From: Chara braunii
Taxonomy: Eukaryota > Streptophyta > Charophyceae > Charales > Characeae
Length of the DNA: 27,453 nucleotides
Assembly (NCBI GenBank): GCA_003427395.1
Contig: BFEA01000158.1
Coordinates: 2,323,529-2,350,981, forward strand
Direction of reading: 5' to 3'
Positions 9,350 through 18,388 of this stretch are shown piece after piece. Each line of letters begins with the position of its first letter. Positions within the stretch are counted from its first letter, which is position 1. A model generated the notes under the pieces. The model did no database searches. It was not told where the DNA came from and saw nothing but the letters and a program-made list of their open reading frames with translations. The position numbers and the translations under genes are program-made.

Positions 9350-10067
9350 TGGGCGTCACAAACGTGACGAACTGTTTTCTACAACCACACAATTTTTTGT
9401 GCAAGGCTACTTCGGGGGTTGAGTCGGGAGGGCCCACGGGATTACATGGGTGCCCTTGTTTTCTTTTGTTGTTTTTCGGAATCAAGGTTGGGGTGATTTT
9501 GTGACGATAGGTAGCTGGTCGTGCCTTACCGAGCACAAAAGATAACTGTTGCCATAACTTCTTTCTTGTTCTGTTGTGGGAAATGAGAATTTTGGCGCGG
9601 TCGTCGCACAGGAAAACCTTTTTGAATTTTCAACTAAGATCGAGCCCCCGTGGATTCTCAGAATTTGCTCCGTTCGAAATTTCTTTTTGCAGTTAGGATT
9701 TAGATTAGGAATTTAGGCGCGTCTCAATTTTGTTGCACGATGTTTCTTGCTTGCGCACGCCTTGCTGTGTCAGGATCTGTGTTATGACTTTTCCTCGCCC
9801 TTATCCTTACGTGTAACTGTAATTTTTGTTTTGGCGGACATAATTGCAACTGTAATCCTCATGTTCTTATTATCTTTTGTGGCATCCATTTGCGCGTGTA
9901 CTTCTTCCTCCGTCTTAATTGGTCGGAACGCTTGCATGACTGGATCGATGTGTGGAGTGTGGCTACGCCCCCCACGCCGTGGCCAGGTCATGCAGACGTA
10001 GGCACTTCCTTCCTCCTCCTTTTTCCACTTAGCCACAACTCCGAGTATCTCGCGTAAGCATGCATGC

Positions 10068-10074
10068 TATAAAT
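10068..10074 (+). promoter_or_regulatory. TATA box of the family I LTR promoter
   Basis: TATAAAT lies about 260 bases upstream of the GA run. The same word sits at the same relative place in the other LTR (16403-16409). Transcription would start about 30 bases downstream. Confidence 0.6.
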
Positions 10075-10328
10075 CTCGCAAGTGCGATTAACTCGCTCTC
10101 TAAGAATTCTGGAAGATTAGCAAGGTAGGGAGGATCGGCTAACGAGCAAGATTTGGAATGTGAGTAGAGAGTTGGGCGATCCGACGAGCTGGTGTTGGGC
10201 ATGCAGGGTTGACGTGGGGCCACGACGAACTGTGGCACACGAGCGGACCTGGCTGGCATGCTCGGACTAAGCGGGGTGACAAGTTTGTGTGGGTGCGAGG
10301 CGACGAACTGCCCGCATTGGGAGGTTGT

Positions 10329-10329
<1 letters not shown>

Positions 10330-10408
<79 letters not shown>

Positions 10409-10448
10409 NNNNNNNNNNNNNNNNNNNNNNNNNNNNNNNNNNNNNNNN

Positions 10449-10534
<86 letters not shown>
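10330..10534 (+). repeat. (GA)n microsatellite with assembly gap
   Basis: Two perfect GA runs (10330-10408 and 10449-10534) flank 40 N. It is the longest of the three GA runs inside family I LTRs (34+, more than 160, and 49 bases). Confidence 0.95.
10409..10448. other. Assembly gap (40 N)
   Basis: A run of N inside the GA microsatellite. Its true length is unknown because the repeat on both sides cannot anchor it. Confidence 0.98.
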
Positions 10535-10537
<3 letters not shown>

Positions 10538-11086
10538 GAGAGCGACAGGATGTGTTGTGATGATGTTCTCCTCCATTCTTCTAAGTTGTTTTGGTATCGG
10601 CGTCAGTCGCCTTGTCTTTCTTTTTGATCGGCGTATCGGATTTTTTGTTTTCCTTGCTTCCTTTTTTGGGACACGACTGACATGTGGATTGTTTTTCCCC
10701 ACTCCCTGTCTCTGTCTTTTTGAATCGACAAATCTGATTGATTGGTTCCCGACGATTGAGCCTTGTGTGATCTCGGGGCTGATTGGCCAAAAAATTATTG
10801 CATGATCTTGGATTCTTTCTGTTTGTATGCGAGGTAGATGCATGGATGATAGGCGTGATTCTGTTTGTGTATGAATTGGATAGGCATGCTAGACTATTAG
10901 ATGACTGTCTCACTATAGGATGATTCATCTCGCGAATCGCTGACTTTCACCCACTTGATCGAAGGACAGGTCCCGCACACGTACGTGTAGGCTCGGCTAA
11001 AGACGATCGCCGCCTACACGCGAGTTTGGAAAATTTTGAACTCGAGTAATTTTTCGAATGGCTGGTGTTCCATCCCGACTTGCCTC

Positions 11087-11208
11087 ATGAATTTCGGTGT
11101 TCCATTTGATGTCACTTACCGCGAGTGTTTAAGGGATCGGGAATTTCGGGAATATTGGGAACACTCTTGTTTACATGCACAACCCTGGGCGGAACCTCCG
11201 AAATTTCC
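11087..11208 (+). pseudogene. LTR-encoded ORF, N-terminal fragment (3' LTR copy)
   Basis: MNFGVPFDVTYRECLRDREF, then REYWEHSCLHAQPWAE, matches the ORF at 573 and at 17265. This copy has CAA at 11180, where the copy at 666 has a TGA. It is cut after KFP at 11208 by the junction with the non-coding block. Confidence 0.6.
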
Positions 11209-11600
11209 GCAGTATCGCTTGTGTCTGACTGGGTCAATCAAAAGCTGGGCAAGTCTCCATCAGTTATAGGACACCCAATGCTATGTTCATTTTTGAGTCG
11301 CTTGGAGGACCTGACATGTTCCATTGGGTGGTCTGGTTGCTCTGACTTGCGAGGGCTATCTGTGGTTGACTTTTTGGGGACCAAGCACTGTCCCATAAGT
11401 TTGGGTGGCTTGGTTGCCTTGCTTATTTTGGGTTTTCTCAATTTGTTTTGGTTTAGAACGAGGGGGTCTGAGCACTGTCCCATAAGCTTGGGTGGCTCAA
11501 CCTCTTCCTATTTTACTATTAAGGGAATCGATCGGGCGCAGGACCAGACATGTTTCATAAGTTTGGGTGGTCTTGGTCCAATATCACGCACATGCTAGAA

Positions 11601-12090
11601 CCAAAAGGCTATCTATCACCCGCGGCCGCGGCTGCGGGTTCAAACTCGGAGGGCGGTCGTAATCACGGCCGCCACGGTTGGGTGCGGTCGCGACTTTCAA
11701 AAATTTGTTTAGACTTTTAAAAACCTCTAAAAAAAAAACAAAAAAAATAGGGTTGTAGATTTTTTCGAGATCTAAATTGTGCAATGTTTTATTTTATTGT
11801 TTGACTTCGTTTTTGAATTTTAAAAATTCCAAAACTAATTTTCCTGTGGCAAAAACTTTTTTTTTTTTTCAAGAAAAAACTATGAAACTTATGTATTTTT
11901 TAATTTTAAATTCAGTAACGTTTTTTGATATGACCACAAGGAAAAAGTTGTTCAGTATATTTTTTTGCATAACATATTTGTTTTTCAGAACTTTTTGAAT
12001 TTGTTTTTTTCTTTTCTTTTCATTGCCGCGGGGTTGCGACTTAGGTCGAGCATGGCCGCCTCGGGGGGGGATTCATAGCCAAAAGGTTAT
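11601..12090 (+). mobile_element. Short non-autonomous element 1 with target-site duplication
   Basis: Direct repeats CCAAAAGGCTAT (11601-11612) and CCAAAAGGTTAT (12079-12090) flank a 466-bp body. Its ends are GC-rich (GCGGCCGCGG on the left; GGCCGCC on the right) and weakly inverted (CTATCACCC on the left; CTATGAATCCCC when the right end is reversed). The core is AT-rich, without coding capacity, and resembles element 2 (17707-18030) over about 120 bases, for example GCATAACATATT and ATATGACC. It probably depends on an enzyme encoded elsewhere. The superfamily is unknown. Confidence 0.65.
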
Positions 12091-12140
12091 AACTTGACTA
12101 TATTTTACTACTATTTTACCTATGAATAGGCTAGTCAGAC

Positions 12141-12434
12141 ACCGTCCTATAAGTTCGAATGGTCTGACTGTAACTTATCACAAACTGAAGAGAGTATTAA
12201 ATAAGAACAAACTTGTGGTAGGAAGAGGAAGGTTGAACCTCGAGCTAAGATGATCAGTTCGGTCATATGCTACCTCAAAAAATTAACACCGTCCTATAAG
12301 TTTGGATGGTCTGACTATAACTTATCACAAACTGAAGAGAGTATTAAATAAGAACAAACTTGTGGTAGGAAGAGGCAGGTTGAACCTCGAGCTAAGATGA
12401 TCGGTTCGGTCATATGCTACCTTAAAAAACTAAG
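12141..12434 (+). repeat. 147-bp tandem duplication
   Basis: Units 12141-12287 and 12288-12434 differ at about seven positions, mostly transitions. Each unit begins with the CCTATAAG form of the scattered motif. Confidence 0.92.
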
Positions 12435-12889
12435 TGTAGACATTTATACATAACCTTGATGCTTAAGCGGTTCAGGGCGACTGGATTGGACAACCTAGTC
12501 AAATATACAAAGAAGAGAGAAGTAGTTGTGCCCTCTGTTTGGGTATACTGAATGGGTGAGCTAGACATTGTTCCATAAGGCTTAGTTTGGGTGGTCTAGC
12601 TTTGCTTCTTATGTAAGTTGAGTATAAGGGACAAATCATTAAAAAATTACGAACTATTGTTTGACTAAGTTGATTTTAGGCTGGTGAGAGTACTTATCCG
12701 TGTGGTTTGGCCTTTCATGTGGCTGAGTGAGATCACTACTTAGTCTGAGTTTCAGTTTGACAGGTGGTTGCTTTAGTTGCTCACCACGTGCTATAGCCAT
12801 AAGAGTTAGTTTCAATTTCTTCATTTTCTGAGGTAAGTTTATTTTACTTAGGTCAATTGTTGCATTTTCTAGGATCATTTTTTATACTT

Positions 12890-13550
12890 GGCTTTGTATA
12901 AATCTTGGTAAGCTACTTTCTCTATAGGAAGCGTTGCCGAAATTTTACAAAACCAAAGAGTTAGCCAAGTTTTCACTTTTCAAAGTTCAGCTTGTCAAAA
13001 TTTTATACATGCCTTAGTAAAAATCTGGAAAAACTCTTTTTCTAAAGGGAGTGCCGCCCAAAGTTTTGTTAATTCAGGGAATTAGACAAAATTGGACTTA
13101 GGGAAGTCAAAGTTAGTTCTAGACTTTTGAACTTAGATGTGTGCAAATTTTAAAAAACTATTTTTCCTACGGGAAGCGCTGTCGAAATTTCTGCAAATCT
13201 GAGGAAGTTAGTCATTTTTGAAGTCGTATAAACTCTGGGAAGACATTTTTCCTACGGGAAGCGCTGTCGAAATTTCTACAAATCTAAGGAGTTAGTTAAA
13301 TTTTGTCTTGACAGAACTCAAGTCTTACTTTGAGTTTTTATTTGAGTCAGTATAAATTTGGGCAGTCTGTCTTTCGAAAGGGATTGTTGCCCAAATTTTT
13401 AATAATTTAGGGAGTTAAACAAAATTTGACTTTTTAAAAGTCAGATATTATTTCAGTTTTCATATTTAAGCTGTCTAAATTATGAAAAAATATTTTTATT
13501 ACGGGAAGCGCTGCCGGAATTTTCTTTGTTTAGAGAAGATAAATTCTATT
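12890..13550 (+). repeat. Degenerate tandem array of six hairpin-forming units, about 122 bp apart
   Basis: Conserved cores such as TTCCTACGGGAAGCGCTG lie near 12927, 13047, 13171, 13256, 13380 and 13503. Spacings are about 120, 124, 85, 124 and 123. Each core has a small inverted repeat, and the flanks AAAATTT and AAATTT-like words can pair around it. The fifth unit has an 11-base perfect stem, AAATTTGGGCA with TGCCCAAATTT (13354-13400), around CTTTCGAAAG. There is no open frame through the array. It could be a decayed satellite or a structured transcript. Confidence 0.7.
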
Positions 13551-13808
13551 TTAACAGCTGGTGATAGTGACAGTCCACCCTGTATGGGGGAGATTCTGCC
13601 AAAGGTCTACCTTTTCTTTGGACACTAGCTCAGGGGTAGACTTAGACTTAGTTGGTAGAGAGTTTTGAGTAAGAATGTGCTATGGAGATTTATTACCCAT
13701 ACACTGATGATTTAACTTGGGCATTGACTTGTCTTATGGTACATGTTCCTTTTATCATTCTGATTTAAGATTGGGTTAGATTCAGCTTAATCCCACGAGA
13801 ATCATCTT

Positions 13809-13827
13809 CTGTTATCACTGATAACAG
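13809..13827. repeat. Perfect 19-bp palindrome
   Basis: CTGTTATCACTGATAACAG has 9-base arms around one base. It stands alone in AT-rich sequence and could be a protein-binding site or chance. Confidence 0.5.
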
Positions 13828-13962
13828 GTCGGTTGCCCATTCGTAAGTTTACGATTCAACTCCAATTCACTCTTGCCACTTAACCTAAAGACTTTAGCCT
13901 TGTGGTTTGAATTGTTTCATTGTATTTTTACGTGGACTTATATTGAATGACCATTTAATAAA

Positions 13963-14013
13963 GGTGCGTTAAGGTTGAGTATTTTATTGTTAGAAGGGTG
14001 CGTTAAGGTTGAG
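13963..14013 (+). repeat. Short direct repeat, period 34
   Basis: GGTGCGTTAAGGTTGAG occurs at 13963-13979 and again at 13997-14013. Confidence 0.8.
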
Positions 14014-14729
14014 GTTTGTATGACTAAAGTGAGAGGTGTGAGCGCAGAGAATGGTTGAAGTTGACCCCCCATAGTGCATGAACTTTTGACTGAATTCTTG
14101 ATGTGACTGCAGATATGTTTGGTGGTTCAGATTTTGGATTTGATTGCCTGAGATCACATACATATATATGGCTGAGAGGAGTCTCACTGTGATTGTGAAA
14201 AGTGATCGTCACATATTTATAACCCTCTACATATATGTAACTACATATGCTTCGAGAATTCGCATGGCCTACCACGACCGTGCGTAAGGGTTAAACATAT
14301 TATGGTTTAAGAGAAAAAATGGATCCACTTTTATCCTTTATTTTTTAGAGTTTTTATAGAGTTGGACGTTGTAATCTGTAGAAGCCGTCAAAAAGTCAAA
14401 CCCCTTGATTTTTCTCAAGGCCCTAGATGATGGAGCTGGTCTCCAGGGTCATAAGACACGAATGCCACCATAGGTATGAACCTGTGTACCACCCACTCTC
14501 CTCAAGGTGCAGAAGAGGGTGTGGTTCTCAACCGCACTTGGAGGTTGTCTAGCGTCGAGAGATTAAACCCTCAAGGTGTGTGTCAACTAACACTTGAGTG
14601 TCGAACGCGACCCTCGAGATTATCGAGGACCTCGTGGTTATGGGTACTACATAGTACGCCATTATTTGCGCCCTCTTGCATAAGCATGCATTGCTAGTCG
14701 ATGTGGGAAAACCCTGCACTTGCGCGGCA

Positions 14730-15505
14730 ATCGGAGTAGGGAGGAAGACGAAGCAGCAGCCCAGAGGCGACGGGAGAGGGCAGAAGGGAAGCGCCCAGTG
14801 CAGGAGTTGGATGCGCGGCTGCTTGAAGACGATCCGGCGCGCAACCCGGAGCCACTGCCAGCAGGAGATGGCGTCGCCACCGTGGAGGCTGAGGGATGTT
14901 GAAGCAGACGTCGGCGAAGAAGTCCAATGCTGGCCCAATCCGCTCCACCTCCACGGCCCACCGTTCGCCTATGCGGAGATGCGGGCGCTCGGGCTTCGTC
15001 CCTGGTCGTTATTCCGCCGTCCCCTAGATTTTCTCGCTGTTCATCAGCTCGCAGGCCGACCCCCATTTCCTTCCCGCTGGTATCCTTTTCCCCCTTCCCT
15101 TTTTCACTAACTCTACTCCACCCGCCTCCTTATCAACGTTTTCCCGCACGCCACCATTCGCTCTATAGTAACCACCTTCCCCCTCCACGTCTTTCTCCTC
15201 AGGCGGCATGATTGGAATATAATAATATAGAGGTTTATTGCATCATCTCTGGCACCATCCCCAAGTGCGAAGATTATGATAACTTCCACGCTGTGATTTC
15301 CCGCACCCTCTGTACTCTTTACCCTGATTACCTCGCTTCGCTTCCACATCAAGATCATCGCTTCTCTTGCATCCATCTCACTGTCCACTACATCCGACTC
15401 CCCACAGGAGATCGAGAACAAGATCGTTTTCTACCTCCTCTCCCCCAAACTCACCCTCCTCTCCCTCCACCCGTCATAAGATTACCCCTCCCTGGCAACC
15501 TTTAG
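14730..15505 (+). pseudogene. Extra 3' ORF of family I, C-terminal part (second copy)
   Basis: Same unknown protein as at 7210-9196. Segments: EEDEAAAQRRRERAEGKR (about 14740), GPPFAYAEMRALGLRPWS (about 14960), then the C-terminal part from 15212 with CIISGTIPKCEDYDNFHAV, LYPDYLASLPHQDHRF and PPVIRLPLPGNL, closed by TAG 15503-15505. This end is open without stops, unlike the first copy, which has a TGA where this one has CGA. As in the first copy the middle segment lies in another frame from the two ends. That could reflect frame damage before the copies diverged, or a true splice or shift. Confidence 0.6.
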
Positions 15506-16402
15506 ATCGGAGTCGCGAATGCCACCTGGAGGACTTCCCACTCTCATCTCATGGTAAGTGGCACATGTCAACTCTGCGCCAACCGTCGGAAATCGACGGA
15601 TGATTAAAGGAGCAAGTAGGATCTTGCTCAAGATTGGAACCCCCTGGGCGTCACATATGTGACGAACTATTTTCTGCAACCTCGCGATCTTTTGCGCAAG
15701 GCTAGGTCGAGGGTTGAGACGAGTCGAGTCGGGATGGCCTGATGAACTGCGTGGATGCCCTTGCTTTACGCGTCCTTGTGCTTTCACATCCTTTGGGGAA
15801 AAAGGAGGGGGGGGAGAGCTGGCCTGGTTCTGTGGCGATTGGTAGTTGATCGCGCCTTAGCGAGTGAGGCGAATATCTATTGCCATAGCTTCTTTCTTGT
15901 TTTGCTGTGGGAACGCGGCATTTTGGTGCGATTGTCGTGCGAAAATTTTTATTTTTTAATTTTCAACTGATGTCGAGGCCTCGCGGGCTCTCGGAAATTG
16001 CTTAGTTCGAATTTTGTTTTGCAACTAGGAACAAGGATTAAGAATTAAGCCGCGCCTCAATTTCTGCTGCACAACGCTTCTTGCTTGCGCACGCCATGCC
16101 GCGTCAAGATTCGTGCTCTGATTTCTTTACGCCTTAATCCTGAGCATAACTGTAAATTTTGTTTTGGCGGGCATAATTGCAACTGTGATTCCCTCGCTCT
16201 TTGTATCTTTTGTAGCGCCTTTGTGCGCGGATACTTCTTCCTCTGTCCTATTGACCTGAATGCATGCATGACCAGATCGATGTGTGGAGTGAGGCTACGT
16301 CCCCCACGCCGCAGCCTGGTCATGCAATCGTAGGCACTCCCTTCCTCCTTCTTCCACGTACTCAGACACAATCCCGGGTATCGCGCGCACACAAATGCTC
16401 GT

Positions 16403-16409
16403 TATAAAT
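16403..16409 (+). promoter_or_regulatory. TATA box of the second LTR
   Basis: TATAAAT, 258 bases before the GA run, matches the first LTR in word and position. Confidence 0.6.
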
Positions 16410-16656
16410 TTTGTAAGCGTGATTAACTCGTTTTCTAAGAACTTTGGAACGTACCGCGGTCGAGAGGATCGGCTAACGAGCGGAAGTTGGCAGGTGAGTA
16501 GAGAGTTGGGTGATCCGACGAATCGATGCTAAGCATGAGGGGTTGACGTGGGGCCGCGACGGACTGTGGCACACAGGCGAACCTGGCTTGCATGCTTGGA
16601 TCAAGCGGGGTGACAACTCTATGTGGGTTCGGGGGGACGGACTGCCTGCATTGGGG

Positions 16657-16660
<4 letters not shown>

Positions 16661-16709
<49 letters not shown>
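16661..16709 (+). repeat. (GA)n microsatellite in the second LTR
   Basis: About 24 GA units at the place equivalent to 1-34 and 10330-10534. Confidence 0.95.
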
Positions 16710-16712
<3 letters not shown>

Positions 16713-17264
16713 GTGTGCAATGAGCTTTTTCTTCTACCCCTTTGAGCCATTTCGATTCTTTTTCTTTCCTTCTGAGCAATTTTGGTATCCAGCGCAAGTC
16801 GCCTTTGTTTCTTTCGATTGGCATCTCGGATCTTTGTTTGTCTCTATTGATCGATGCATGACTGCTTCTCCCACTCTGTTCTATGGATGAACGTCATCGA
16901 TTGGTTAATTATCTACGATCGAATTTTGTACGATCTTAATGCATGAATGATTGTCACATTCTTTTTGTTTCTGTATGCATGAAACTGGACGCGTGAACGA
17001 TGGGTATTTGTCTGTCAAAATTAAATAAGCATACTAGATGATCAGATTTTTGTCTCGCCATAGGACTATCCACCCTCGGTTAACAGGCTAGCGCGTACGA
17101 GACGTGGGTCATTGGTCATTGTCCATTGGACCGAAGGGCAGGCCTTGTGCACGCAGGTGTAAGCCCGATCAGGAGAACGAGGCCTACACGCGTGTCTACA
17201 AGTGTCTGTGCTCGCCGCTCGGTCCAAGTTTTCGAACGACTGGGTTTCCGCCTCACCCCAGAGC

Positions 17265-17579
17265 ATGAATATTGAACTCCCTTTTCGTATTACTGACTGC
17301 GAGAGTCTGCGAGATCCGGAATTTCGGGAGTATCGAGAGCACGTGTGTTTGTATGCACGACCGAGGAGAGAACTTCTGGAATTTCCTTACCCGGTGAGAA
17401 ACGAGTGGATCTGCGAGTGGGATATCGACCAAGCTCGAGAGCGCATTCCCCACCACCCGGAATTCCCCAGCTCGTACATGTGTCACCCTATCGCGGAACC
17501 GGCAGTACTTATTCTGGAAACCGACTTCCCTCCCTACCACCGCATAGTGCCCTTCCATCCGCTGACCATCATTCCCTGA
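17265..17579 (+). pseudogene. LTR-encoded ORF (second LTR), open through its first half
   Basis: Starts at ATG 17265 with MNIELPFRITDCESLRDPEF, then REYREHVCLYARP, EWDIDQARERIP and DFPPYHRI. It closes at TGA 17577-17579, where the inverted copy has TGG. Homology goes on in frame beyond the stop (SYWPQPPCSECLQDRKYRAS, to about 17710) until short element 2 interrupts it. It resumes past 18031. The frame is also open upstream to 17202. Function unknown; no known domain. Confidence 0.6.
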
Positions 17580-17693
17580 CGAGCAATCACTTCGTATTGG
17601 CCCCAACCCCCGTGCTCGGAGTGCTTGCAAGACCGTAAGTACCGAGCCTCCGTGTTTATCCGGCGAAATCGTTCGGGGGAAGAACGACGGGGG

Positions 17694-18043
17694 CATAGCC
17701 TTCGGCCTGTGTAACACTCCGTACGACGTACGGGGGGTTTATCGTACGGTCGTACGTACGGTCGTATGAATGGTCGTACGGCCGTATGTATAGCCCCGTA
17801 CGGAAAAAAAAAAAAAAAAAAAAAAACTTTTTTTTTTTAACTCAAATTTGGTAACGAATTTCAATATGACCCTGAGGCAAAAATGTTTCAGTTTATTTTT
17901 CTGCATAACATATTGTTTTTTTCAGATTTTTTTGAATTTTTTGTTTTTGCTTTGTTTTCGTACGTACGGCCCGTACGACCACATGAGCCCGTACGTACGA
18001 CCGTACGGCCCGTATTCGTACGGGGGTCTACATAGCCTTTGGC
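17694..18043 (+). mobile_element. Short non-autonomous element 2 with target-site duplication
   Basis: CATAGCCTTCGGC (17694-17706) and CATAGCCTTTGGC (18031-18043) flank a 324-bp body inside the LTR ORF. The body starts CTGTGTAACACTCCGTACG and its right end, reversed, reads TAGACCCCCGTACGA, an imperfect terminal inverted repeat. Both ends are filled with CGTACG words. The core is AT-rich with an A run next to a T run and matches element 1. The uninterrupted LTR at 4509-4975 confirms that these bases are an insertion. Confidence 0.75.
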
Positions 18044-18388
18044 TAAGGCCGGTCGCATCGGATTCTGAGAACAGCGACGCACAACGCCAACAAGTGGTCA
18101 GACAACGCGATAGCCATAGCGTCTCGCCCGTGCACCAGATACGAGTCCGACCCAGACGACGAAAGACGCAAAGGTGGTAGACCCACGCTCAGAAGCATGG
18201 GAACAGACTTCGACCCTCGCCTATCCTCTTGCATTCCTATCTCTGAAACTTGCCACAGGAGATTTCAGTTCCGACCTAAAACTCCATCCCCACTTTCCCA
18301 AAAATCCTTGGCACACCCGTTTTCGCACTTCCAGGCCCACTCAGACTCCGATCAGGAAGTCACGCCTGACGTGAGGTTGGGCGTCACA

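Larger units (their letters stand above)
1..11208. mobile_element. Family I Ty3/gypsy LTR retrotransposon, internally inverted and decayed
   Basis: Seen: part of a 5' LTR at 1 to about 862 (+), a minus-strand block at about 862-4975 with LTR end, gag, zinc knuckle, protease and RT, then + strand RNase H, integrase, a 3' ORF and a 3' LTR to 11208. The gag-PR-RT-RNaseH-IN order after re-inverting the middle block is that of Ty3/gypsy (Metaviridae). No domain is present twice, which argues for one element and not two. It cannot be active: there are many in-frame stops and several frameshifts, and about 40 residues between RT and RNase H are missing. The left LTR runs off the window and the right LTR is cut at 11208. 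Confidence 0.8.
9350..11208 (+). mobile_element. 3' LTR of family I, truncated at its right side
   Basis: Aligns along its whole length with 15645-17390. The start is uncertain by about 25 bases; the conserved words GGGCGTCACA and GTGACGAACT mark it. Contents in order: U3 with a strongly conserved block around 9940-10010 (GATGTGTGGAGTG, CCCCCACGCCG), TATA box, GA microsatellite with a gap, T-rich leader and the first half of the LTR ORF. Matching ends abruptly after AATTTCC at 11208, and unrelated sequence follows. Confidence 0.75.
11313..12600 (+). repeat. Seven scattered copies of a GTCCCATAAGTTTGGGTGG motif
   Basis: Diverged copies start near 11313, 11384, 11471, 11546, 12137, 12283 and 12562. 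The shared core is GTCCCATAAGTTTGGGTGG, with a gapped version in the last copy and a shortened one in the first. Spacing is irregular (about 70-90 bases for the first four). All lie in the same orientation. Confidence 0.75.
11209..14730. other. Block without recognisable genes between two family I copies
   Basis: About 3.5 kb, AT-rich. The longest frames are short and show no protein character. It holds repeated short motifs (11313-12600), a short mobile element (11613-12078), a 147-bp duplication (12141-12434) and a hairpin array (12890-13550). From 13551 to 14730 I see only a 19-bp palindrome and a short direct repeat. It might be a non-coding insertion such as a large LTR or an unknown element; no termini were identified. 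Confidence 0.6.
14730..18388 (+). mobile_element. Second family I copy, 5'-truncated (3' ORF end plus LTR)
   Basis: Homology with the first copy begins near 14730 (partner 8408), inside the 3' ORF, and runs through the pre-LTR region and a whole LTR. gag and pol are absent. The left boundary has no recognisable terminus, so this is a deletion or recombination edge. Confidence 0.75.
15645..18388 (+). mobile_element. Complete LTR of the second family I copy
   Basis: About 2.4 kb once the 324-bp insertion and one target duplicate are removed. The left end is near TGGGCGTCACA (15645) or TGTGACG (15658). The right end is at GTGAGGTT (about 18378) or, if the following bases belong to it, at GCGTCACA (18388). 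The latter would give TGTGACG/CGTCACA inverted ends. It carries TATA, a GA run and the LTR ORF. Confidence 0.7.

Noticed and set aside
10139-10843. Long open frames through the GA microsatellite (Arg-Glu or Leu-Ser repeats)
   Set aside because: They are translation of a dinucleotide repeat and an N gap. The surrounding bases are LTR leader.
12890-13550. CRISPR-like array
   Set aside because: The repeats are degenerate, spacers are related to each other, and the window has eukaryotic retroelements.
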